A stretch of 64,000 nucleotides of DNA from Microbulbifer sp. TB1203 (GTDB lineage: Bacteria > Pseudomonadota > Gammaproteobacteria > Pseudomonadales > Cellvibrionaceae). Positions 17,832 through 25,911 of this stretch are shown here, one piece after another; positions within the stretch are counted from its first letter, which is position 1; each line of letters starts with the position of its first letter. The notes below the pieces were generated by a model. That model was not told the DNA's origin. It searched no databases and worked only from the letters and a program-made list of their open reading frames with translations. The stretch lies in assembly GCF_030997045.1 (NCBI RefSeq), contig NZ_CP116899.1, positions 3,186,001 to 3,250,000 of the forward strand, given 5' to 3'. The translations under genes were made by a program, and so were the position numbers.

Positions 17832-17862
17832 GGGCGTAGTCTCCCCGGTTGTTGTTTTGACT

Positions 17863-17904
17863 TGTAGGAGCGGCGGGGCGGCCATCCGCCCCGCCGCTCC
17901 TACA
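17863..17904. repeat. REP-like palindrome R4 in the bioB leader
   Basis: A compact, almost perfect hairpin with arms TGTAGGAGCGGCGGGGCGG and its complement. It lies between the inferred bioB promoter (-10 at 17925-17930) and the GTG start, so the bioB mRNA would begin with a strong stem-loop. Confidence 0.85.
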
Positions 17905-17924
17905 GGGTGCATTTAAAAGTCGCC

Positions 17925-17952
17925 AGTGTAACGGTGGACCAACCTCTGTCAA
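17925..17952 (-). promoter_or_regulatory. bioB promoter
   Basis: On the minus strand a perfect -35 TTGACA (plus 17947-17952) is followed after 16 nt by TACACT (plus 17925-17930), four of six matches to the -10 consensus. Transcription would start near 17918, about 90 nt before the bioB GTG. The -35 box lies inside one half-site of the BirA-type operator. Confidence 0.6.
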
Positions 17953-17978
17953 CCAAAGTGACTACCAATGGTTTACAA
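17946..17978. promoter_or_regulatory. BirA-type biotin operator
   Basis: CTGTCAACC, 15 nt, then GGTTTACAA. The known enterobacterial operator consensus is TTGTAAACC-N14/15-GGTTTACAA, so the right half is perfect and the left half has 7 of 9 matches. It overlaps the bioB -35 box and the ATG of comF. Bound BirA-biotinyl-AMP should block bioB transcription and could also affect comF. birA itself is not in the window. Confidence 0.75.
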
Positions 17979-18657
17979 ACACCTGTCCCACCTGTTATCC
18001 CGCGGGCTGGCCCGCTGTGTGCTGTGCGCCGCCGGCCCGGCGGAGCCCCACGGAGTCTGCGCGCCCTGCCTCGGGGAGCTGCCCTACCTGCACAGTGCCT
18101 GCCGCCGCTGCGCCCTGCCCCTCCCTCAGCCCGCCGACGCCTGCGCCAACTGCCTGCAGCAGCCGCCGGCCTTTGCCTCCGCCCGGGCCGCCTGGCACTA
18201 CGCCTTTCCCGTGGGTCAGTTGATCCAGCGCTTCAAATACCACCGGGATCTCGCCGCCGGGCACAGCCTGGCGCTGCTGGCCGCGGCCCATATCCGGCCG
18301 GTCGATCCACCGGACCTGCTGGTACCCATTCCCTTGCACTGGCGCCGCTACCTGACCCGCGGCTACAACCAGGCCCAACTGCTCGCCAGCGAGTTCGGCC
18401 GCCAGTGGAATATCCCGGTAAAGCCGCGGCTGCTGCACAAGCACACCGCTACGGGCACCCAGCAGCAACTCAAACGCGGTCAGCGACTGCGCAACCTGCG
18501 CGACAGCTTCCGCGTGCGCGGGACGCCGGGCGGCCTGCATATCGGTCTGGTGGACGATGTAATTACCACCGGCGCCACGCTGGAGGCGGCGGCCCGCTGC
18601 CTGCTGGAAGCCGGCGCTGCGCGGGTCAGCACCTTCGCCCTGGCCAGAACCCCCTGA
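17968..18657 (+). CDS. comF: ComF-family phosphoribosyltransferase-like protein
   Basis: A 229-residue cytoplasmic protein related to ComFC/GntX, linked to DNA uptake and use. The N-terminus has a cysteine-rich zinc-ribbon-like segment (CVLCAAG, CAPC, CRRCALP, CANC). The C-terminal half is a type I phosphoribosyltransferase with the PRPP motif LVDDVITTGAT. It is divergent from bioB, a common arrangement in gammaproteobacteria. Its ATG lies within the BirA-type operator, so its expression may be tied to biotin status, or the true start may lie a few codons downstream. Confidence 0.92.
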   Translation: MVYKHLSHLLSRGLARCVLCAAGPAEPHGVCAPCLGELPYLHSACRRCALPLPQPADACANCLQQPPAFASARAAWHYAFPVGQLIQRFKYHRDLAAGHSLALLAAAHIRPVDPPDLLVPIPLHWRRYLTRGYNQAQLLASEFGRQWNIPVKPRLLHKHTATGTQQQLKRGQRLRNLRDSFRVRGTPGGLHIGLVDDVITTGATLEAAARCLLEAGAARVSTFALARTP

Positions 18658-18863
18658 GCCCTATCCCCTCTAAACGTGGACCGGCCCAATTCCTCCGGGA
18701 GCGAAATTGGATGCCATAGGCGCCCGCAAGAGACAGCCCGGTTACAATAGCCCCCCTTTGCCAAACCGGTACCCGCGTATCAACTGGGCCGGCACTGCTA
18801 GCGTTTAAATAAATAGTTGCTCGCGCGCAGCCAGTGGGATGCGGGCGGGCCGAGGGTTCAGCC

Positions 18864-20009
18864 ATGAGTGAAACCAAGTTGCCGCGCAGCGTGGTGATCA
18901 GCGGTACCGGCCTGTGGACGCCGCCGGAATCGATCAGTAACGAGGAACTGGTAGCCGCCTACAACGCCTACGCGGAGAAATACAACCGCGAGCACGCGGC
19001 GGAAATCGAGGCCGGTTGCCTGACCGCCAAGCCGCCCTCCTCGGCGGAATTTATCGAAAAGGCCTCCGGCATCGAGAGCCGCTATGTGGTGAGCCGCGAG
19101 GGCATCCTCGATCCGGAACGCATGCGCCCCTACCTGCCGGAGCGCGGCGACGACGAACTCTGTCTCCAGGCGGCAATGGGCGTTGCCGCCGCGCGTATGG
19201 CGCTGGATAAAGCCGGCAAAAAACCCGAAGACATCGATGCGGTGATCGTCGGCGCCTCTTACCTGCAGCGGGCCTACCCGGCCATCGCCATCGAGATCCA
19301 GAGCGCCCTTGGTATCGACGGCTTCGCCTTCGATATGGAAGTGGCCTGCTCCTCCGCCACCTTTTCCCTGCAGCGCGCGGCGGATGCCATCTGCTCCGGC
19401 TCCGCGCGCGCGGTGCTGGTGATCAACCCGGAGCTGACCTCTCCGCAGTTGGATTTCACCGATCGCGACAGCCACTTTATTTTCGGCGATGTCGCGGTGG
19501 CCAGCGTGGTGGAGCGGCGCGAGACCTGCGCCACGGACTCCGCCTGGGAAATCCTCAGTACCAGGGCCAAAACCGTCTACTCGAACAATATCCGTTCCAA
19601 TTTCGGCTACACCGCCCGCGCTGCCGATGTGGACCCCTTCGGCCCCGACAAGCTGTTTCACCAGAACGGGCGCAAGGTATTCAAGGAGGTCTGCCCCATG
19701 GCCGCCGCGCATATCGAGGAGCATCTGCGCGGGGCGGGCAGCAAGCCGGAAACAATCCGGTGCTACTGGCTGCACCAGGCCAATATCAATATGAACAACC
19801 TGATCGCGAAAAAACTGATGGGCGATAACGCCAGCGCCGAACGCGCGCCCATAGTACTGGACCGTTACGCCAATACTGGCAGCGCCGGTTCACTGATCGC
19901 ATTTCATCTTTACAGCGAGGATCTGGAGACGGGAGATCGCGGGGTAATCTGTTCCTTCGGCGCGGGCTATTCGATTGGCAGCCTGGTGGTGGAAAAGATC
20001 ACTCTTTAA
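18864..20009 (+). CDS. Beta-ketoacyl-ACP synthase III, PA3286-like (fatty-acid shunt type)
   Basis: A 381-residue thiolase-fold condensing enzyme. It closely follows the Pseudomonas PA3286 group, reported to condense medium-chain acyl-CoA from beta-oxidation with malonyl-ACP, thereby feeding fatty-acid synthesis. Active site: Cys162 in VACSSATFSLQ, His in YWLHQANINMN, and Asn in RYANTGSAGS. The N-terminus GTGLWTPPESISNEELV and the insertion around FIEKASGIESRYVV are group-specific. I chose the ATG at 18864 (MSETKLPRSVVIS). The gene overlaps the convergent DUF1203 gene by 4 nt at its end. Confidence 0.9.
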   Translation: MSETKLPRSVVISGTGLWTPPESISNEELVAAYNAYAEKYNREHAAEIEAGCLTAKPPSSAEFIEKASGIESRYVVSREGILDPERMRPYLPERGDDELCLQAAMGVAAARMALDKAGKKPEDIDAVIVGASYLQRAYPAIAIEIQSALGIDGFAFDMEVACSSATFSLQRAADAICSGSARAVLVINPELTSPQLDFTDRDSHFIFGDVAVASVVERRETCATDSAWEILSTRAKTVYSNNIRSNFGYTARAADVDPFGPDKLFHQNGRKVFKEVCPMAAAHIEEHLRGAGSKPETIRCYWLHQANINMNNLIAKKLMGDNASAERAPIVLDRYANTGSAGSLIAFHLYSEDLETGDRGVICSFGAGYSIGSLVVEKITL

Positions 20010-20536
20010 CAAAAGTCTTTCTCTGGGGCCGTGGTTTCCTTCGGCCCCGGGACGCGATCGAAACGCAGTGCATAGCAGCCATAGGCGGCAAAGCGCAGCA
20101 AGACAAACTCGGTTTCACTGCGCGCAAAAAACGTAACCAGCTCGGTCTCTATCTGTTCCGGCAGCACTAATCTTGCCGCCACGATACTCTCCTCTGCGCA
20201 GTAGGCGCGCAATACCACTGGTGTATTGGCTTTCAGGTAGTCACCCGCCTCACCTGACGGCAGCGGCAAATGCCTTTTTGCATTTTGATTTTCTTCGGGC
20301 TGCGCCAATACGAAGACAGGACCGTACTCCCGGTAAGGACCCGGCCGTCGGAAGGGGCAATAGCTCGCCAGGACAATCCGCTCCCCGGGCCGCGCGCGTC
20401 GCAGCACATCGCGGCAGGGTTCGCCGCCATCGGCGACCCTGTATCTCACGGGCTGGTTTTGATCATCCAGGCCGGTCTGCCTGACTTCAGACAAAAATTC
20501 TTCACGAATCGGTGTTACGATAAACGGCATTGCCAT
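20006..20536 (-). CDS. DUF1203 family protein
   Basis: A 176-residue cytoplasmic protein. The segments GEPCRDVLRRARPGERIVLASYCPF and YREYGPVFVLA fit the DUF1203 family, whose function is not known. In typical members the C-terminal part holds cysteine-containing metal-site-like motifs; here only scattered cysteines are visible. GGAG lies 7 nt before the ATG at 20536. Tail-to-tail 4-nt overlap with the KAS III gene. Confidence 0.75.
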   Translation of the reverse strand: MAMPFIVTPIREEFLSEVRQTGLDDQNQPVRYRVADGGEPCRDVLRRARPGERIVLASYCPFRRPGPYREYGPVFVLAQPEENQNAKRHLPLPSGEAGDYLKANTPVVLRAYCAEESIVAARLVLPEQIETELVTFFARSETEFVLLRFAAYGCYALRFDRVPGPKETTAPEKDFC

Positions 20537-20665
20537 CGTTATACTCCAGAGTAGCGAGCAGAACGGCCAGCCTAGCGAATGCCGGCAGTTTCAGCTGGCC
20601 GCTTCCGGAAACGGCATTCGCAATCCAAACGATTTCTTTCACACCAATAAAAAGAGGACAGCACC

Positions 20666-21052
20666 GTGAAGAAACTGTTGTTGATGACACTAGCCCTGCC
20701 ACTCGCGGCAACCGCCGCCGATCCCCTATCCACCAGTTGCACCCATGGTGGCGATGTACGCACCATCGAGGTGGTCTACCCCCAGGGGGCCGAACTGCCC
20801 TGTGAGGTGCACTACACCAAGGACGGGGAGACCCGGACCCTGTGGAGCGCGAGCAATCAGGCCGGCTTCTGCGAAAGCAAGGCGGAGGAGTTTATCGCCA
20901 GCCAGCAGAGCTGGGGCTGGCAGTGCGACAGCGCCACGGACGCATCGCAGGAAGCGGCAGCCGCAGTGGAACCGGCGCCCGCTGCCGAAAGCGATGATTT
21001 GAAAACCGCTGCGAACGGGGAGGAAAGCCCGGCAGAAGTCCAGACCGACTGA
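20666..21052 (+). CDS. Conserved secreted small protein, function unknown
   Basis: A 128-residue protein with a signal peptide (MKKLLLMTLALPLAATAA). The mature domain contains three visible cysteines in a conserved-looking pattern (TSCTHGG, ELPCEVHY, AGFCESKAEEF) and a tryptophan-rich end (SWGWQCDS). An acidic low-complexity tail follows (AAAAVEPAPAAES). Translation starts at a GTG after AGAGG. I recall similar short exported proteins in pseudomonads without an assigned role. It is probably periplasmic. Confidence 0.7.
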   Translation: MKKLLLMTLALPLAATAADPLSTSCTHGGDVRTIEVVYPQGAELPCEVHYTKDGETRTLWSASNQAGFCESKAEEFIASQQSWGWQCDSATDASQEAAAAVEPAPAAESDDLKTAANGEESPAEVQTD

Positions 21053-21109
21053 TATTTCCTGCGGACTCCAGCGCCTTGCTGAGCTGGAGTCCTGCGCTCC
21101 CGGAGCGGG

Positions 21110-21640
21110 CTATTCCAGTTCCTCCAACAGTCGCTCCCCCCACGCCAGCCAGGCCTTTTCCGTCTCGATACCCAGCAGCAGGGTCTGGTGCGCAAGCCAG
21201 AAACGTTTCTGCAGCTGCGGATCGCTCTGCTTTACCCTTTCATTCTGCTCCAGGTAACCCTGCAACAGTTCGCGGTGCTCGTCCAAATGGCGCCGCACCG
21301 CATCCCTCGCCTGCCCGCGGGTCAGGTGGTGGCCGGCAAACAACTGCAGCAGAAACGGCTCGCGGATTTTTTGTGCGGGTGCGGGCCGCTGCACCCACTC
21401 CCGCAGTGCGCTCCTGCCGCTTTCGGTCAGGCGGTAGATCTTCTTGTCCGGCTTGCCCTCCTGGGCTTGTTCGGTGCAATCCAGCAGTCCCTCGGCGTGC
21501 AGCTTGTGCAACTCCCGGTACATCTGCTGGTGACTGGCGCTCCAGAAGTGGGAGATGCTGCGCTCGAAGCGGCGTTTGAGGTCGTAGCCACTGCCGGGCT
21601 CGATATCCAGCAGGGTGAGGACAGCGTAGCGCAGGGACAT
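21110..21640 (-). CDS. PadR-family transcriptional regulator
   Basis: A 176-residue DNA-binding protein. The winged-helix PadR domain is at the N-terminus (MSLRYAVLTLLDIEPGSGYD, QQMYRELHKLHAEGLL, YRLTESGRSALREWV), and the VirR-type helical dimerisation domain follows (TRGQARDAVRRHLDEHRELL). I chose the ATG at 21640, since all recognisable PadR sequence starts there. No linked efflux or phenolic-acid gene is adjacent, so the target is unknown; the relic at 21789 lies divergently upstream. Confidence 0.88.
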   Translation of the reverse strand: MSLRYAVLTLLDIEPGSGYDLKRRFERSISHFWSASHQQMYRELHKLHAEGLLDCTEQAQEGKPDKKIYRLTESGRSALREWVQRPAPAQKIREPFLLQLFAGHHLTRGQARDAVRRHLDEHRELLQGYLEQNERVKQSDPQLQKRFWLAHQTLLLGIETEKAWLAWGERLLEELE

Positions 21641-21788
21641 ACAGACTCCAGACAGGCAATGAATTTCATACTGGCCGGAATGGTAACCGCTCGCAGCGGG
21701 AGATGGGCACCCCGGCACCCTCGGGCCACCCACGGGATTTATCTCGACTGGTTGCGCAGCTGCGGCGAACTGCCAGAGCTGCGCCAAT

Positions 21789-22072
21789 ATCGAGCGGGAG
21801 ATCCTCGCGCGCAACGAGACCGCCAAGGTGATCGGTATCGGCAACCTGCAGATCGTCGAGGATATCGAGGACGGAGTAACCCCGGAGATGATCGTACCGC
21901 AGCATGCACTGGACGATCTGGCCGCGGCGCTGGTGAAGAGCGGCGTGCAGATACTGATTCTCGGTTGCACCCACTTCGATTATTTCTGGCCCACAGCGAC
22001 GGCATCCGCCTGTTCCTGCCCTTGGAGCGCATGCTTGAGTTACTGCGCGAGCGGCTGCCCCGAGCGGCCTGA
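21789..22072 (+). pseudogene. Relic of an aspartate/glutamate racemase-like gene
   Basis: One frame reads IEREILARNETAKVIGIGN, a central stretch (VEDIEDGVTPEMIVPQHALD), and LVKSGVQILILGCTHFDYF. This resembles the second half of glutamate racemase, including the LGCTHF cysteine motif. The frame then breaks near 22000, and a second frame continues SDGIRLFLPLERMLELLRERL to a stop at 22072. There is no start and no N-terminal cysteine domain. It looks like the decayed end of a racemase or related gene. The assignment rests on short motifs. Confidence 0.4.
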
Positions 22073-22301
22073 CTATCCTATCAATCCCGTAATCCAAGCC
22101 CATCGGGGTAAACTATTGGAGCGCCACGCCAATAGTTAGTACTTACGTACCACGAAAACCCGGTTTCGGGTGCAAATTTAGCTTGAGTGCACCGGCTGTT
22201 TGCAGTATCAAAACAACCCACGACTGGAAGGGGATTAGCGACAAATACACAGTTCTCGGGTTCTGGAATTCAACCCGCATAGACAACAAGTGGTTACAAG
22301 G

Positions 22302-23666
22302 ATGAACGAGGCCATTCGCACCCATAAGGGTGCCTTTACCTATTACGGTGCGCGCGCCGCCTGTCTCGCGCTCGCCGCTACTCTTTTGCCCGCCGCGGCC
22401 ATTGCCGCTCCGCTGTCAATTCCGCCTCTGCACACGCAAGTCTCCATACTCTGGGCCCTGGGCCTGGGGCTCACTGTCGTCGTGTTTGCAGTGATCGCCC
22501 TCCTGCTCCGGCTGCGCCTGCGCGATGCTCTGTTCAGCGGCGAAGCCCGCGCGGCGGAACTGCAATCCAGCAATGCCAGGCTCCACCGCCAGTTGCAGTC
22601 CAGGGGGCGCGAACTGGCCGCGCGCGAACGGGAACTTGGCGAGGCCCGCGACAGCCAGGAAAAGCTGCGCCAGGAGAAATCCGACCTGCTCGCCATTACC
22701 GGCCACCGCCTGCGCCAACCCCTGGACACCCTGCTCGGCACCCTGAACCTGCTGGCACAGAACACCGACGGGGAAACGGCGCGGCTGGTGGACACGGCCC
22801 GCCGACAGGCCCAGACGGCCCTGGAATCCCTGGAGGAAATGCGGCAGATGGAGCAGTTGGAAACGGTGGAGCTGAAAATGCCAGCGCAACAGACCGCGGA
22901 CAGCCTGTCGATCCTGCTGGTGGAGAGCGGCAACCACGATTCTCTGCGCCCCGCCCTGGAGGAGCGCGGCCACCGGGTACAACAGCACAACAATGGCGTC
23001 GACGGCGCTGATGCGGCACTGCGCGACAAGTTCGACCTGGTACTGCTGGACAGTACCCTGCCACTGATGGACGGCGTGGAAACGGCGCGCAGAATTCGTC
23101 GCGGCGCCGGAAAAGAACTACCGATTTTCGCCCTGGTGGCGAACCTGCGCCCCGGTGACCGGGAGCGCTACCGGGATCAAGGCCTCAACGGCGTAGTGCC
23201 GAGACCGGTGGCGGAAACCCAGTTGCAACAGTTGCTCGCCTGGGCCGCCCGGCACAGGCGGGCACGCCCCGCCGGCGAGCAACGCGCTCGTGCCACGCGC
23301 CTGCTCAACACAGAGACTCTATGCCGGCAGCGGGACACTCTCGGTCACCTGCCGTTTGCCGAGCTGCTCGGCGATCGCATCGCCACCCTGCCCAAGAAAA
23401 CCACCGCACTCACCAGCGCGCTCACCGGGCGCCACTGGCTCGATGCCGAGCAGCAGGCCCAGGCCATCGCCGCGAACGCCGAGGAGCTTGGCCTGGAGGC
23501 CGCAGCTGCGCGCCTGCGCGCGCTGGTGGCGCGCCTCTCGGTGGACGGCGAGCGGGAATACTGCCGCCACCAGCGCACCGAAGTCCTCAACCTGATGCGC
23601 ACATCGATACAGCAGCTCAAAGCCTGGCGTGAGAAAAACGTTCATAGTGAGTGGGCGCTAAAATGA
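22302..23666 (+). CDS. Degenerate hybrid signalling protein (DHp-like, receiver-like, HPt-like; no ATPase domain)
   Basis: A protein of about 454 residues. A hydrophobic N-terminal segment (15-36) and a transmembrane helix (48-70) precede a coiled coil (78-125). A dimerisation/histidine domain-like segment follows, with His135 in AITGHRLRQPLDTLLG. No HATPase domain follows. Residues about 202-312 are receiver-like, with Asp250 (LVLLDSTLPLMDG), but the acidic pair is VES and the usual lysine is arginine (PRPV). The last 100 residues are helical and HPt-like without a clear histidine. It probably scaffolds or binds rather than phosphorylates. The ATG at 22302 has AAGG too close; a GTG at 22290 is possible. 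Confidence 0.7.
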   Translation: MNEAIRTHKGAFTYYGARAACLALAATLLPAAAIAAPLSIPPLHTQVSILWALGLGLTVVVFAVIALLLRLRLRDALFSGEARAAELQSSNARLHRQLQSRGRELAARERELGEARDSQEKLRQEKSDLLAITGHRLRQPLDTLLGTLNLLAQNTDGETARLVDTARRQAQTALESLEEMRQMEQLETVELKMPAQQTADSLSILLVESGNHDSLRPALEERGHRVQQHNNGVDGADAALRDKFDLVLLDSTLPLMDGVETARRIRRGAGKELPIFALVANLRPGDRERYRDQGLNGVVPRPVAETQLQQLLAWAARHRRARPAGEQRARATRLLNTETLCRQRDTLGHLPFAELLGDRIATLPKKTTALTSALTGRHWLDAEQQAQAIAANAEELGLEAAAARLRALVARLSVDGEREYCRHQRTEVLNLMRTSIQQLKAWREKNVHSEWALK

Positions 23667-23725
23667 CAGAAATCGGGGATCGGAGGAGCGAAGGCCGCTT
23701 GCAATCGCAACACCGGCCCGCATGA

Positions 23726-23908
23726 TAGTGTGGTGTAAGGTACTAAATGCGGCCCGCCCGAAGGGAGCCCCCCCTCTTCACCTGGTAGAGAGGGCCCACA
23801 GCCGCGTTGCCGCTCTTGAAAAGGGCGAGCCATTCCCTGCGAGCGGCGCCTTGCTGTGAACATTTTGGGGGGCTCTGATAACCGCATTTAGTACCTTACA
23901 CCACACTA
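23726..23908. repeat. MITE-like palindromic element, TA-flanked (second copy of type)
   Basis: A 183-bp element with perfect 27-bp terminal inverted repeats, beginning TAGTGTGGTGTAAGGTAC and ending with the complement (GTACCTTACACCACACTA). It shares the TAGTG...CACTA ends and a GGTA..AAAT.CGG core with the element at 396-557, but the two differ inside. It has no coding capacity. It lies between the hybrid signalling gene and the DUF4870-like gene. Confidence 0.7.
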
Positions 23909-23938
23909 GGACCTGAGCATTATCAAACGAGAACGAGC

Positions 23939-24292
23939 ATGCCCCAACAGTTTCCCATCGGCACCGACGAGTCCCGCGAGCAGTCGGGCCGCGATCTCGC
24001 CACCCTGGTCTACCTGATCCAGGCCATCAGCCTGTTCACCGCAGTGCCTTTCTTTATCGGGGTGATCATCAACTACGTCAAGCGGGGCGATGTACGCGGC
24101 ACCCTGGCGGAGTCCCACTTCCGCTGGCAGATACGCACCTTCTGGTTCTGGCTGCTGTGGACGATAATCGGCTCGGCGACCTGGTGGCTTCTGGGCCTGG
24201 GTTTCCTGATCCTAGGCATCGCCTGGGTGTGGGCGATCTATCGGGTGGTCCGCGGCTGGCTGGTTCTGGCGGACAACCGCCCGGCCTACTGA
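23939..24292 (+). CDS. DUF4870-like small membrane protein
   Basis: A 117-residue inner-membrane protein with about three hydrophobic helices (near residues 22-45, 68-85 and 85-105). The motifs LVYLIQAISLFTAVPFFIGV and GTLAESHFRWQIRTFWFW are typical of the COG3671/DUF4870 group. No function is established for this family. It stands alone between two palindromic repeats. Confidence 0.75.
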   Translation: MPQQFPIGTDESREQSGRDLATLVYLIQAISLFTAVPFFIGVIINYVKRGDVRGTLAESHFRWQIRTFWFWLLWTIIGSATWWLLGLGFLILGIAWVWAIYRVVRGWLVLADNRPAY

Positions 24293-24311
24293 CCAGGCGA
24301 TCCGAATTTGC

Positions 24312-24376
24312 AGGGTGCGCACCACTAGAGAACCGGCCCAGGCGCTGGCCCGACAGGTGCGCATGGCGCACCCTAC
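24312..24376. repeat. GGTGCGC-type palindrome
   Basis: Arms CAGGGTGCGCA and GCGCACCCTAC, enclosing an inner CCGGCCCAGGCGCTGGCCCG stem. It lies downstream of the DUF4870-like gene, between it and the convergent DUF945 gene. Confidence 0.65.
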
Positions 24377-24456
24377 AAAACCCCGCTTAGAACTCAAGTT
24401 TCGAGTTCGAGGCGCCTGCCGATGGCAAAAGCCGGAACTGAATCCCGGAACTTGAG

Positions 24457-25707
24457 TCAGAATTTTCCTGTGAGCGCCAGCAGGAAGAGATCCGGCGGCA
24501 GTTCCTGGCCGTTTACCTGCAGCCGCCCACGCTCCACCTGCAGGTGCATCTGCAATTCCCCGTTATTTTCCAACAGCAGCCCGTACTGGCGCAGCACCGT
24601 GGCCTGGCCGATCAGTGGCGATTGCATCAGCGCCTGCTCCGCGGCGCTGAAGGTCAGGTCGCAGGTGAGCGGGCTCAGCCACCACGGGCCCCCGCCGCTG
24701 TCCACCGCCCGCGCGCCGGAGCGCTGGCCGCGCCAGTCGATATCCGCATCCAGCAGCGTCGGGCCATTGGCAGACTCCACAGACAGCTGCTGTTGCAGTT
24801 TCAGGGGCCTGTCCAATACCCGCTGCCAGTCGCGCTTCGCCGCAGGGGTGGCCAGCGCTTTCAAGTAGTGGCCCAAATCGGCCCAGGAAATATGTGGCAG
24901 GGTCAACTGCTGCTGCAGCGAAGTCACCGGCGTGGCCGACTGAACCTGTGGCACCTGCAGCGTGGAGGCCAGTTTAATTGCCCCCGCTGACACCGGCTGC
25001 ATATCCAGTTGCAGGGAAATATCCCGCAGTTCCAGCGGCCCGGAATCCGATTCGGTGCGCAGCAGCGGCAGGGTGACGGTCGCTTCTCCGTCCCCCCCCG
25101 GGGTGTAGAGAATGTCGGCGCGGGCCTGCTCCAGGTGGAAGGTCTCCCGGCCACCGATCGAGTGGCGAACCACCCCGAGTTCCAGCACGCCGGTCAACAG
25201 CGAGCCGCTGTAGTCGGTTTTCACCAGCAGCTCCGCACCTTCGAATACCAGTTCGCCACCACTGTCGCTACGGGTAAAGGGTTCCAGCCGCAGGTAATTC
25301 ACTACGCGGTTGTCCGTTCCCACCAGGGATTCGAGTACCAGCGGACTGTGATCCAGGCGGCCGTAGAACCGCTCCAGCTGCCCGCGCAGGGCCGGTGCCA
25401 GCTGCTCCACGGACAGGCGAGTCTCGCTGTACACCAAGCCGATGCGCGGGCCGCGAGCGGTGAACAGCAGCGGGCCGTGCTGTATCTCGCTGTGCAGCCG
25501 GGTGTTGCCCTCCTCCGTCGCCAGGTCGGTGTTGGTCTCGGCACCGAACCAGCCGCGCTGGTAGGGCCCTGCCTCGCCGCCGCGCAGCCGGCCGAGTTGC
25601 TGTTTCCACACCTCCTCCACCTTGGGCCCGATAACTCCAGGGGCCGCCAGGGCAGTGGCGACCAGCAGGACGGAAAGGGAAATCAAAACAGTGCGCAGTA
25701 GCTTCAT
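24457..25707 (-). CDS. YdgA-family protein (DUF945)
   Basis: A 416-residue protein with an N-terminal signal or anchor (MKLLRTVLISLSVLLVATA). The architecture PGVIGPKVEEVWKQQLGRL, then YQRGWFGAETNT and HGPLLFTARGPRIGLVYSE, matches the DUF945/YdgA family, where the pattern W-F-x-A followed by HGP is characteristic. The mature part is rich in beta strands and probably periplasmic, related in style to AsmA-like proteins. No biochemical role is established. Confidence 0.85.
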   Translation of the reverse strand: MKLLRTVLISLSVLLVATALAAPGVIGPKVEEVWKQQLGRLRGGEAGPYQRGWFGAETNTDLATEEGNTRLHSEIQHGPLLFTARGPRIGLVYSETRLSVEQLAPALRGQLERFYGRLDHSPLVLESLVGTDNRVVNYLRLEPFTRSDSGGELVFEGAELLVKTDYSGSLLTGVLELGVVRHSIGGRETFHLEQARADILYTPGGDGEATVTLPLLRTESDSGPLELRDISLQLDMQPVSAGAIKLASTLQVPQVQSATPVTSLQQQLTLPHISWADLGHYLKALATPAAKRDWQRVLDRPLKLQQQLSVESANGPTLLDADIDWRGQRSGARAVDSGGGPWWLSPLTCDLTFSAAEQALMQSPLIGQATVLRQYGLLLENNGELQMHLQVERGRLQVNGQELPPDLFLLALTGKF

Positions 25708-25810
25708 TGGGGCATCGGAATTTGGAAATTTCCGTCGATGTTAGCAAATTCCGGGGGAGGTGGTGACGGTAATCGACGTTCAGAAGGTCAATCCCGAAAT
25801 GGGATATCCC

Positions 25811-25903
25811 TGTGGGAGCGGGCCATGCCCGCGATCGGAGCCCAGGTGTACCCAGGTAGCTCGATCGCGGGCATGGGCGGATGGCCGCCCCCCCGCTCCT
25901 ACA
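25811..25903. repeat. REP-like palindrome R5
   Basis: Arms TGTGGGAGCGGGCCATGCCC and CCCCGCTCCTACA, with inner GCCCGCGATCG/CGATCGCGGGC. It lies between the DUF945 gene and the end of liuE; its left arm has one change (TGTGGG) compared with the other copies. Confidence 0.8.
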
Positions 25904-25911
25904 GCAACCAC

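Noticed and set aside
17832..17912. Upstream extension of bioB to an ATG at 17912
   Set aside because: The extension translates the REP repeat (AAGRMAAPPLLQ), lacks a ribosome-binding site, and the GTG at 17831 has GGGGAG at proper distance.
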